Position numbers and translations under genes: made by a program. From positions 9,206 to 15,924 of the forward strand of contig DIFH01000054.1 in NCBI GenBank assembly GCA_002427615.1: a stretch of DNA of 6,719 nt. The letters run 5' to 3'. This DNA comes from Paludibacter sp. UBA5753. Its GTDB lineage: Bacteria > Bacteroidota > Bacteroidia > Bacteroidales > Paludibacteraceae. This document shows, piece by piece, positions 1-5,501 of this stretch. Within the stretch, counting starts at the first letter, position 1. The number at the start of each line of letters is the position of its first letter. The notes under the pieces are model-generated. The model searched no databases and was not told the origin of the DNA. It worked only from the letters and a program-made list of their open reading frames with translations.

Positions 1-29
1 TTGTTATGTATTTAAACTCTTTGCTTACT

Positions 30-58
30 GGGGGATAATGAAACAATCCCCTCCTTTT
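30..58 (+). terminator. Weak terminator-like hairpin
   Basis: GGGGAT at 31-36 pairs with ATCCCC at 46-51 around a 9-nt loop, followed by TCCTTTT. The stem is only 6 bp and the T tract is short and interrupted. It could end transcription of a gene lying upstream of the window, but no coding end is visible in the first 30 bases, so this is a tentative call. Confidence 0.3.
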
Positions 59-207
59 GATTTTTATACTGACATATCCGACACAATACATTCGGTAGAT
101 ACGAATCTTCCCGTTTTGTGATTTATTATTTTAAAATTACTACATTTTATTTATTTGATAATCAATAGACAAATAAATAGCCAATCGAAAAATCAGTTAA
201 CTTATAC

Positions 208-237
208 TTGTACTTCATTTTTTCTTGATTATCTTTG
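208..237 (+). promoter_or_regulatory. Bacteroidota-type promoter of the DUF3127 gene
   Basis: TATCTTTG at 230-237 is a perfect match to the Bacteroidota -7 element TAnnTTTG. A TTG at 208-210 lies 19 bp upstream, in the expected -33 position (consensus TTTG). Transcription would start some 5-8 bases after 237, leaving a short A-rich leader of about 20 nt before the ATG at 266. Bases 1-207 contain no gene I can support. Confidence 0.7.
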
Positions 238-265
238 CTGTCCAAAATAAATAACAAAAAAATAT

Positions 266-625
266 ATGGAAATATCAGGAAAAATTATTGCCGTACTTCC
301 TATGGCAACCGGTGAAGGGAAAAACGGGATATGGCGTTCACAGGATTATGTGTTGGAAACATCCGATCAATATCCCAAAAAAGTATGTTTCAATTTATTC
401 AACGATAAAATTGATCAATTTCCAATGGCTATCGACGACGTTGTAAACGTAAGCTTCGACATCGAAAGCCGTGAATATAACGGACGTTGGTACACTTCGA
501 TCCGTGCCTGGAAAGTTGATAAAAATGCAGCAACCGTGGTACCGTCTACACAAACATCTGCTATTTCGGCTGCTCCCTTCAATGGTACTCCTGCTGCAGG
601 CGAAGGAAGCGATTTGCCTTTTTGA
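266..625 (+). CDS. DUF3127 domain protein, SSB-like C-terminal tip
   Basis: A 119-residue protein that I recognise as the DUF3127 family, small proteins known mainly from Bacteroidota and of unproven function. Residues 1-86 form the conserved domain: the opening MEISGKIIAVLP, then alternating beta-type segments including KKVCFNLFNDK (38-48), VVNVSFDIESREYNGRWYTS (59-78) and IRAWKV (79-84). This pattern resembles an OB fold. Residues 87-113 are a low-complexity Ala/Thr/Ser/Pro/Gly linker, and the chain ends in GSDLPF (114-119). A flexible linker ending in an acidic-hydrophobic DLPF/DIPF tip is the hallmark of bacterial single-stranded DNA-binding protein, where the tip docks repair and replication partners. 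A DNA-binding role is therefore plausible but is an inference. The start is set by a good promoter about 30 bp upstream and an A-rich leader; there is no strong Shine-Dalgarno. It appears to be transcribed alone. No signal peptide or membrane segment is visible. Confidence 0.88.
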   Translation: MEISGKIIAVLPMATGEGKNGIWRSQDYVLETSDQYPKKVCFNLFNDKIDQFPMAIDDVVNVSFDIESREYNGRWYTSIRAWKVDKNAATVVPSTQTSAISAAPFNGTPAAGEGSDLPF

Positions 626-639
626 GTGAGTTTTTTTTT
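598..639 (+). terminator. Possible terminator overlapping the DUF3127 stop codon
   Basis: AGGCGAA (598-604) can pair with TTTGCCT (613-619), 7 bp with one G-U pair, around an 8-nt loop. A short T run follows (619-623), then nine T's at 631-639. The hairpin lies inside the last codons of the gene and the stem is modest, so it could be a coding coincidence. The long T tract just after the stop favours a real, if weak, terminator. Confidence 0.35.
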
Positions 640-651
640 CGGTTCATCCGC

Positions 652-695
652 TCATTGGGTTGTTAACCGGTTCATTGGGTTGTTAACCGGTTAAC
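652..695. repeat. 20-bp tandem repeat forming an 11-bp hairpin
   Basis: The 20-mer TCATTGGGTTGTTAACCGGT occurs twice head to tail without mismatch, at 652-671 and 672-691. Each copy carries the palindromic core AACCGGTT. Together they give a perfect 11-bp inverted repeat, GTTAACCGGTT (662-672) against AACCGGTTAAC (685-695), with a 12-nt loop. The second copy is itself embedded in the 14-bp palindrome 682-695. No T run follows on either strand, so this is not a standard terminator. It sits exactly where homology of the decayed minus-strand gene ends, which suggests a rearrangement scar, or alternatively a protein-binding site. Confidence 0.8.
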
Positions 696-1025
696 ATATC
701 CTAAACCCAACTGTTCATCAATGAAATAAAAATAGGAGTGCAGACATTTGCTTTTGTCCGCTCTCTAAAACGTTTTTCCTCTCGCTTTGTCGTGTCAGGG
801 ATTGAATGTATTGCAAGTCTCCAGAACCGAAATGATATGAACAATACCTGGATGACTGTCTCGTTGTTCAATCTTTTTTTTGAAATAATGGATTCTTTTC
901 CTTACTCCTGATTTACGCATAAACTCTATTTCAACGCCATGTTCTTTGGCTATCAACCCGGCATTGGCTCTGATTGATTCTTTATATGGTTCTACAAACT
1001 TCAGATAATCAATATATTTACTCAT
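693..1025 (-). pseudogene. Decayed 5' fragment of a conserved hypothetical gene
   Basis: The minus strand opens at 1025 (MSKYIDYLKFVEPYKESI...) and reads 76 codons to a TGA at 795-797. The same frame continues as recognisable protein: after NTFNP the TGA, then HDKARGKTF, a TAG at 765-767, then RADKSKC and LHSYFYFIDEQLGLGYV, ending about 693. I recall an uncharacterised family with the order HPGIVHI...PWHDK..GKT...KCLHYYFYFIDEELGLCYVRVPTW, which this follows closely. The first stop stands where Trp is expected (TGG to TGA) and the second where Leu is likely (TTG to TAG). Full-length members, as I remember them, are several hundred residues, so about three quarters is missing. The family function is unknown to me. 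Homology stops at the tandem repeat at 652-695. A -7-like element on the minus strand (1102-1095) may be its old promoter. I am confident of the decay and less sure of family identity. Confidence 0.72.
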
Positions 1026-1094
1026 TTTTTTAAAATAAATAACTCGTCATGCCTCCACCATAGGAGATTTCTGATTAGTTTTTTAATAATCGAG

Positions 1095-1102
1095 CAAAGA
1101 TA
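1095..1102 (-). promoter_or_regulatory. Minus-strand -7 element before the decayed gene
   Basis: The plus-strand CAAAGATA reads TATCTTTG on the minus strand, a perfect TAnnTTTG, about 70 bp before the ATG at 1025. No TTTG lies at the ideal 19-21 bp spacing; the nearest is 14 bp away (CAAA on the plus strand, 1117-1120). It may be a relict promoter of the pseudogene. Confidence 0.4.
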
Positions 1103-1153
1103 GGGGACTTTATAAACAAATTCTATTTACATAATCCGATTGTTGAAAACTAA

Positions 1154-1186
1154 TTTAGTGTAGTTTGGAGCAATTTACTAACTTTG
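1154..1186 (+). promoter_or_regulatory. Likely promoter of the uvrD/pcrA-type helicase
   Basis: TAACTTTG at 1179-1186 matches the Bacteroidota -7 element TAnnTTTG exactly. The -33 element is imperfect: TTTA at 1154-1157 sits 21 bp upstream, while the better TTTG at 1164-1167 is too close (11 bp). Transcription would start near 1192, giving a leader of about 75-80 nt that includes the 16-bp tandem repeat at 1230-1264. Confidence 0.55.
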
Positions 1187-1229
1187 TGTTTTGAATTTTG
1201 TTGATTGGTTAATCGGTAAATTGGAAGTT

Positions 1230-1264
1230 AATCATCACATATTCAAATCATCACATTTTCAAAT
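1230..1264. repeat. 16-bp near-perfect tandem repeat in the helicase leader
   Basis: AATCATCACATATTCA (1230-1245) is followed directly by AATCATCACATTTTCA (1246-1261), with one mismatch, and the match runs on as AAT to 1264. It ends six bases before the ATG at 1271. It may be an expanded microrepeat or part of the leader that affects translation; no known function is assigned. Confidence 0.7.
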
Positions 1265-1270
1265 TAAATA

Positions 1271-3580
1271 ATGGATTTTCTAAACGAACTAAATGAAAAT
1301 CAGCGTCGTGCGGTGGAATATATCGATGGTGCATCGCTTGTAATTGCCGGTGCAGGATCGGGGAAAACGCGCGTGTTGACTTATAAAATAGCGTATTTGT
1401 TGAAAAAGGGCTTAGCCCCTTCTTCTATTCTTGCGCTCACTTTTACCAATAAGGCTGCCCGCGAAATGAAAGCGCGTATTGCCACAATGGTAGGGGAGCG
1501 AACCGCCCGCTATTTGTGGATGGGCACTTTTCACTCTGTTTTTTCACGTATTCTTCGCAACGAAGCAGACAAAATCGGTTATACTAAAAATTTCACTATT
1601 TACGATTCGTCCGATTCAAACAGTCTGATCAAAGCCATCGTGAAAGAATTGAAACTTGACGAAAAAGTATATAAACACGGTTTCGTGCATTCACGAATTT
1701 CGTTTGCAAAAAATAACCTGATTACGCCCGAAGCTTACCTTGGTAATCCCGATTTAATGAAAGCCGATATGAATGCTCGTGTGCCTATGCTGTCCGATAT
1801 TTATAAAATATATTGCGACCGGTGCAAGCAGGCCGATGCCATGGATTTCGACGACTTGTTGCTGAAAACTAATGTTTTGTTCAGAAATCATCCCGATGTT
1901 TTGCAGAAATACCAGCAAGCATTCAGTTATATTTTGGTGGATGAGTATCAGGATACCAATTTTGCACAATATCTGATTGTGAAAAAATTAGCCGAGCTAC
2001 ACGAACGTATATGCGTTGTGGGCGACGATGCTCAAAGCATTTACTCCTTTCGTGGCGCTAATATCGACAATATCTTACAGTTTAAAAATTCGTATCACAA
2101 CGCTCAAATCTTTAAACTGGAACAAAATTACCGTTCCACACAAACCATTGTAAATGCTGCTAACAGTTTGATTGACAAAAATGCAGCTCAAATCCGCAAA
2201 AATGTTTTTTCGGAAAAAGAAACGGGGAAACCGATTAAAATTCTGAGCGTTTTTACCGATTTGGAAGAAGGAACCGTGGTGGCACAGAATATTTCAAATT
2301 TGCGATACAATGAAAAATTCAATTTTCAGCAGGTAGCCATTTTGTATCGTACCAACTCGCAATCGCGTATATTGGAGGAAGCTTTGCGAAAACAAGGTAT
2401 TCCTTACCGGATTTACGGTGGCTTGTCGTTTTACCAGCGCAAGGAAATCAAGGATGTGATTGCCTATTGCCGGTTGGTTTGTAACCCGAACGACGAAGAA
2501 GCGCTGAAACGGATCATTAATTATCCTGCCCGTGGAATTGGGGATACTACGGTGAATAAACTTGTTGAATGCGCTCAATTGCATGCTGTCAGTTCGTGGG
2601 AAGTGCTCGCCGATATGTTGCGCTACAATTTACCTGTCAATGCCGGAACGGCAAACAAACTGGCTCAGTTTCGCGATATGATCCGTGTCTTTATGGCGCA
2701 GGTTACAACACAAAATGCTTATGATCTTGCAAATAGCATTGTAAAAATTACAGGCGTTATCAGCGATACTTTTGTCGACCGGTCGCCCGAAAACCTGAGC
2801 AAGCAGGAAAATGTACAGGAGTTGCTGAAAGCGATTCATGAATATTGCGAAACCCGCGAAAAAGAGAATGAAACGGCTTTCCTGCCCGATTTTCTCTCGG
2901 AAATCTCGCTACTTACCGACCAGGATACCGACAAAGAAACGGATGCCGACAAAGTAACCATGATGACTGTTCATGCTGCTAAAGGTTTGGAGTTCAAGGC
3001 GGTATTTATTGTCGGCATGGAAGAGGATTTGTTTCCTTCGGCTTATACGGTAGGCAGTGAACGGGAACTTGAAGAAGAGCGCCGGCTGTTTTATGTAGCC
3101 ATCACCCGCGCCGAGGAACTTTGTTTTATCAGTTATTCCAAATCGCGGTTCCGCAACGGCAAAACGAATTTTTCGAATCCGAGCAGGTTTATTAAAGATA
3201 TTGATCCGCAATATCTCGATTCGCCCAAGGAAAAGGATTTTGAACCGAGACAAAACAGGTTCAGTGATTGGGATGATGATTTGGAAATAGAACGAAACCG
3301 GTTTGGAAAAACTATTTACAGCAAACCTGCCCCGACGGAACCTTTTGTCCCGCAAACACTAAAAAGATTGGTGAAAATTGAAAACGGAAGCAACGAAAAA
3401 GTTACAATTCCGAACGGATCGATTCCGGTGGACAAATTTGTAAAACATGCGGCCTTTGGAATTGGAAAAGTGCTGAATGTCTACATCGATAACGGAAACG
3501 AAAAAGCAGAAATTGATTTTGGGGAAAAAGGAGTTAAATCCTTATTGCTTAAATTTGCGAAACTCGAAGTGATGGAATAA
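1271..3580 (+). CDS. UvrD/PcrA-type ATP-dependent DNA helicase
   Basis: A 769-residue superfamily 1A helicase, expected to unwind DNA 3' to 5' in repair, removal of RecA filaments and rescue of replication. All motifs are present in order: Q motif LNENQRRAV (7-15), Walker A AGAGSGKT (26-33), Ia LTFTNKAAREM (56-66), TFHSVFSRILR (86-96), Walker B VDEYQDTN (223-230), III VVGDDAQSIYSFRGA (249-263), IV LEQNYRS (283-289), V MTVHAAKGLEF (565-575) and VI RRLFYVAITRA (604-613). Residues 640-715 are a charged, poorly conserved linker. The final 50 residues, beginning VDKFVKHAAFGIGKV (720-734), match the C-terminal Tudor-like domain of PcrA/UvrD, which in relatives binds RNA polymerase or UvrB. Length is normal for the family (roughly 720-780). 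The ATG at 1271 fits the Q-motif spacing; the leader is A/T-rich without a clear Shine-Dalgarno. No truncation is seen. PcrA/UvrD is preferred over Rep because of the C-terminal domain; the exact ortholog name is left open. Confidence 0.96.
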   Translation: MDFLNELNENQRRAVEYIDGASLVIAGAGSGKTRVLTYKIAYLLKKGLAPSSILALTFTNKAAREMKARIATMVGERTARYLWMGTFHSVFSRILRNEADKIGYTKNFTIYDSSDSNSLIKAIVKELKLDEKVYKHGFVHSRISFAKNNLITPEAYLGNPDLMKADMNARVPMLSDIYKIYCDRCKQADAMDFDDLLLKTNVLFRNHPDVLQKYQQAFSYILVDEYQDTNFAQYLIVKKLAELHERICVVGDDAQSIYSFRGANIDNILQFKNSYHNAQIFKLEQNYRSTQTIVNAANSLIDKNAAQIRKNVFSEKETGKPIKILSVFTDLEEGTVVAQNISNLRYNEKFNFQQVAILYRTNSQSRILEEALRKQGIPYRIYGGLSFYQRKEIKDVIAYCRLVCNPNDEEALKRIINYPARGIGDTTVNKLVECAQLHAVSSWEVLADMLRYNLPVNAGTANKLAQFRDMIRVFMAQVTTQNAYDLANSIVKITGVISDTFVDRSPENLSKQENVQELLKAIHEYCETREKENETAFLPDFLSEISLLTDQDTDKETDADKVTMMTVHAAKGLEFKAVFIVGMEEDLFPSAYTVGSERELEEERRLFYVAITRAEELCFISYSKSRFRNGKTNFSNPSRFIKDIDPQYLDSPKEKDFEPRQNRFSDWDDDLEIERNRFGKTIYSKPAPTEPFVPQTLKRLVKIENGSNEKVTIPNGSIPVDKFVKHAAFGIGKVLNVYIDNGNEKAEIDFGEKGVKSLLLKFAKLEVME

Positions 3581-3584
3581 ATGA

Positions 3585-3669
3585 TTATCTTTGTATCAAA
3601 ATAATATACATGTAAAAACATAAAGTTGATAGAATTAATTTTATCTTTGTAAAGCAATTGCATGTAAAA
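3585..3669 (+). promoter_or_regulatory. Duplicated promoter-like block before the MNT gene
   Basis: The 93-bp gap after the helicase holds two copies of TTATCTTTGTA (3585-3595 and 3641-3651), each containing a perfect TAnnTTTG -7 element (3586-3593 and 3642-3649). Each is followed by CATGTAAAA (3609-3617 and 3661-3669), after 13 and 9 bp. Neither has a TTTG at the ideal -33 spacing; TTG at 3626-3628 is 13 bp from the second element. The second copy would start transcription about 15-20 nt before the ATG at 3674. The module thus probably has its own promoter(s), independent of the helicase gene. Confidence 0.55.
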
Positions 3670-3673
3670 TAAA

Positions 3674-3991
3674 ATGACAGGGAATAAGAACATATTAATG
3701 GAAATTAAACGTTTGGTTGAAGAAAAAGATGCTTCTGCCAAAATATATTTATATGGTTCGAGAGCAAAAGGAACTGCCAAGAAAGATTCTGACTGGGATT
3801 TACTTATTTTGTTGAACAGGGAAAAAATAACCCCTGAACATGAAAAGGAAATTACTTATCCGCTTTTTGATTTGGAATTTGAAACAGGTGAAATTATAAG
3901 TCCTATGGTTTATTCCGAAAATGAATGGAATACAAAATACAGTATTACTCCTTTTTATCGTAATGTAATGAAAGAAGGGAGGTTACTGTGA
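3674..3991 (+). CDS. Minimal nucleotidyltransferase (MNT), putative antitoxin
   Basis: A 105-residue protein of the polymerase-beta-type nucleotidyltransferase superfamily. The signature is LYGSRAKGTAKKDSDWDLL: GSR at 28-30 and the metal-binding Asp pair at D40 and D42. The third acidic residue probably lies in the strand DLEFETGEII (66-75), but which one is unclear. Such small MNT proteins pair with HEPN proteins. In the studied MntA-HepT systems the MNT adds AMP to a tyrosine of the HEPN toxin and silences it. Here the next gene is a HEPN gene overlapping this stop by 4 bp (GTGA at 3988-3991), which fits that pairing. The ATG at 3674 is chosen; an in-frame ATG at 3698 (Met9) is an alternative that would keep the whole fold. 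There is no clear Shine-Dalgarno. The local sequence looks more AT-rich than the flanking helicase and recA genes, consistent with later acquisition. Function as an antitoxin is inferred from context. Confidence 0.88.
   Translation: MTGNKNILMEIKRLVEEKDASAKIYLYGSRAKGTAKKDSDWDLLILLNREKITPEHEKEITYPLFDLEFETGEIISPMVYSENEWNTKYSITPFYRNVMKEGRLL
3977..3990 (+). promoter_or_regulatory. Strong Shine-Dalgarno fixing the GTG start of the HEPN gene
   Basis: GGGAGG at 3977-3982 lies 5 nt before GTG at 3988-3990. This is unusual in a window where other starts have A-rich leaders without a Shine-Dalgarno. It supports the GTG start and translational coupling to the MNT gene, whose stop TGA (3989-3991) overlaps it. 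Confidence 0.65.
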
Positions 3992-4379
3992 CAGAGTATT
4001 CGATGCAGGATTATATAAAATACCAGCTTCAGAAAGCAAATGATACATTGAACGAAGTTGAAATTCATATCCGTAATGAATTTTGGAATACAGCAATTAA
4101 CAGAATGTATTATGCATGCTTTTATGCGGTAAATGCATTGATGATGAAAGAAGGAGTTGAAATTTCGAGTCATGCAGAGTAAGACAACAATTCGGAAAGC
4201 TAATTGTAAAAACGGGTAAGATAGACAAACAGTTAGCAAAGCATTACACCGAATTGTTTGAAAAGAGGCATAAAGGAGATTATAACGATTTTTTTGATTA
4301 TGATGCAGACACTGTTACACAACTTTTCCCTGTCAGTAAAGAATTCATAGCAATGATTGAAAAAATAATAAATGAATAA
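3988..4379 (+). pseudogene. HEPN domain gene with a single-base frameshift
   Basis: It starts at GTG 3988, overlapping the MNT stop, behind a strong Shine-Dalgarno (GGGAGG at 3977-3982). The first frame gives 64 residues (TEYSMQDYIKYQLQKANDTL..., then INRMYYACFYAVNALMM) and stops at TAA 4180-4182 after SSHAE. The rest of a HEPN domain lies in the neighbouring frame from 4179: VRQQFGKLIVKTGKIDKQ, AKHYTELFEKRHKGDYNDFF, and IEKIINE to TAA 4377-4379. Family members have SHxGVR at this point. Adding one G next to 4177 (GCAGAG to GCAGGAG) restores it and gives a normal 130-residue protein. No slippery heptamer is present, so programmed frameshifting is unlikely. HEPN proteins are often RNases with an R-X4-6-H motif; here Arg39 is present but the His position is Tyr46, which I recall as common in this subfamily. 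The last 46 bp before recA hold no gene. The break could be a real mutation or an assembly error. Confidence 0.85.
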
Positions 4380-4425
4380 TTTATCTCAACAAATTATTAA
4401 ATAATCACATAAAACAAAAAATATT

Positions 4426-5448
4426 ATGGCAGAAAAACCGGCAGATGATTTGAAAAAACCGTCCTCAGACAAATTGAAAGCGTTGCAGTTGGCAATGGAC
4501 AAAATAGAAAAAGACCACGGAAAAGGCACCATTATGCGCATGGGCGACAACAAAATTGAAGATGTAGCCGTTATCTCAACCGGCTCAATCGGTTTGAATA
4601 TAGCATTGGGTGTGGGAGGCTATCCACGTGGTCGGGTGATTGAAATTTACGGTCCCGAATCGTCAGGTAAAACAACTCTGGCTATACATGCCATTGCCGA
4701 AGCACAAAAAGCGGGCGGCATTGCAGCCATTATCGATGCCGAACATGCTTTCGACCGTGCTTACGCCGAAAAACTGGGGGTAAATACCGATGAATTATTG
4801 ATTTCGCAACCCGACAACGGCGAACAGGCGCTCGAAGTAGCCGACCAGTTGATTCGTTCCTCGGCTGTGGATATTGTGGTTATCGATTCCGTGGCTGCGT
4901 TGACGCCAAAAGCTGAATTGGAAGGCGATATGGGTGATTCGAAAATGGGATTGCAAGCCCGCTTGATGTCCCAGGCTTTACGCAAACTCACCGCCAATAT
5001 CAGTAAAACCAATACTACCTGTATTTTTATTAACCAGTTACGTGAGAAAATCGGGGTCATGTTTGGTAATCCCGAAACTACCACAGGTGGAAATGCGTTG
5101 AAATTTTATGCTTCCGTCCGTCTGGATATTCGCAAGATCGGCCAGTTGAAAGACGGCGAAGAAGCCATAGGTAACCAGACCCGCGTGAAAGTGGTGAAAA
5201 ACAAAGTAGCGCCTCCTTTTCGTAAAGCCGAGTTCGACATTATGTTTGGCGAAGGAATTTCCAAAACCGGAGAAATCCTGGATTTGGGAGTTGAATACGG
5301 AATTATCAAAAAGAGCGGCTCCTGGTTCAGTTATGGCGATACCAAACTGGCTCAGGGACGCGATGCCTCAAAAACAGTTATCAAAGACAATCCGGAATTA
5401 GCTGCCGAACTGGAAACCAAAATTGTTGCAGCCATTAAAGCAAAATAA
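4426..5448 (+). CDS. recA: Recombinase A (RecA)
   Basis: A 340-residue RecA, the ATP-dependent strand-exchange protein of homologous recombination and DNA damage response. Key parts: N-terminal helix KLKALQLAMDKIEKDHGKG (16-34), Walker A GPESSGKT (76-83), catalytic Glu in IDAEHAFD (103-110), Walker B VVIDSVAAL (151-159), and loop L2 with the conserved signature FINQLREKIGVMFGNP (201-216), GNALKFYASVRLDIR (222-236) and KNKVAPPFRKAEF (258-270). The C-terminal subdomain ends in the basic stretch TKIVAAIKAK (331-340), without the acidic tail of the Escherichia coli protein (353 aa). The ATG at 4426 follows an A-rich stretch and no other in-frame start gives a full N-terminus. The 46-bp upstream gap shows no TAnnTTTG element and no SOS-type LexA box, so the promoter is not identified; it may lie inside the HEPN region. 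mnmA follows after 53 bp on the same strand. Confidence 0.98.
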   Translation: MAEKPADDLKKPSSDKLKALQLAMDKIEKDHGKGTIMRMGDNKIEDVAVISTGSIGLNIALGVGGYPRGRVIEIYGPESSGKTTLAIHAIAEAQKAGGIAAIIDAEHAFDRAYAEKLGVNTDELLISQPDNGEQALEVADQLIRSSAVDIVVIDSVAALTPKAELEGDMGDSKMGLQARLMSQALRKLTANISKTNTTCIFINQLREKIGVMFGNPETTTGGNALKFYASVRLDIRKIGQLKDGEEAIGNQTRVKVVKNKVAPPFRKAEFDIMFGEGISKTGEILDLGVEYGIIKKSGSWFSYGDTKLAQGRDASKTVIKDNPELAAELETKIVAAIKAK

Positions 5449-5501
5449 ATTCAGGTATAAAAATCCATGAATTGTTTTTAAAAAGAAAGATTGAATAATA
5501 G

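Noticed and set aside
154..165. TTTGATAATCAA at 154-165 recurring at 6685-6696
   Set aside because: A 12-bp AT-rich match at the two ends of the window is close to what chance allows in AT-rich intergenic DNA, and no flanking similarity extends it.
2909..3355. Minus-strand open frame of 148 codons inside the helicase gene
   Set aside because: It is opposite helicase motifs V and VI, which explain the sequence. The predicted protein has no recognisable motif and no promoter-like element was found for it.
4174..4184. Programmed -1 frameshift to make full-length HEPN protein
   Set aside because: Continuing the domain would need a -1 shift after GCA, but there is no X-XXY-YYZ slippery heptamer and no obvious downstream stem. 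A single-base deletion or sequencing error is simpler.
3955..4239. Minus-strand frame crossing the MNT/HEPN overlap
   Set aside because: Both plus-strand frames are explained by conserved MNT and HEPN motifs, and the antisense product is unremarkable and hydrophobic by composition only.
4380..4425. SOS/LexA box or a clear promoter upstream of recA
   Set aside because: No CTGT-N8-ACAG-like site and no TAnnTTTG element are present. The only structure is an AT-only palindrome (4393-4405), too weak to call.
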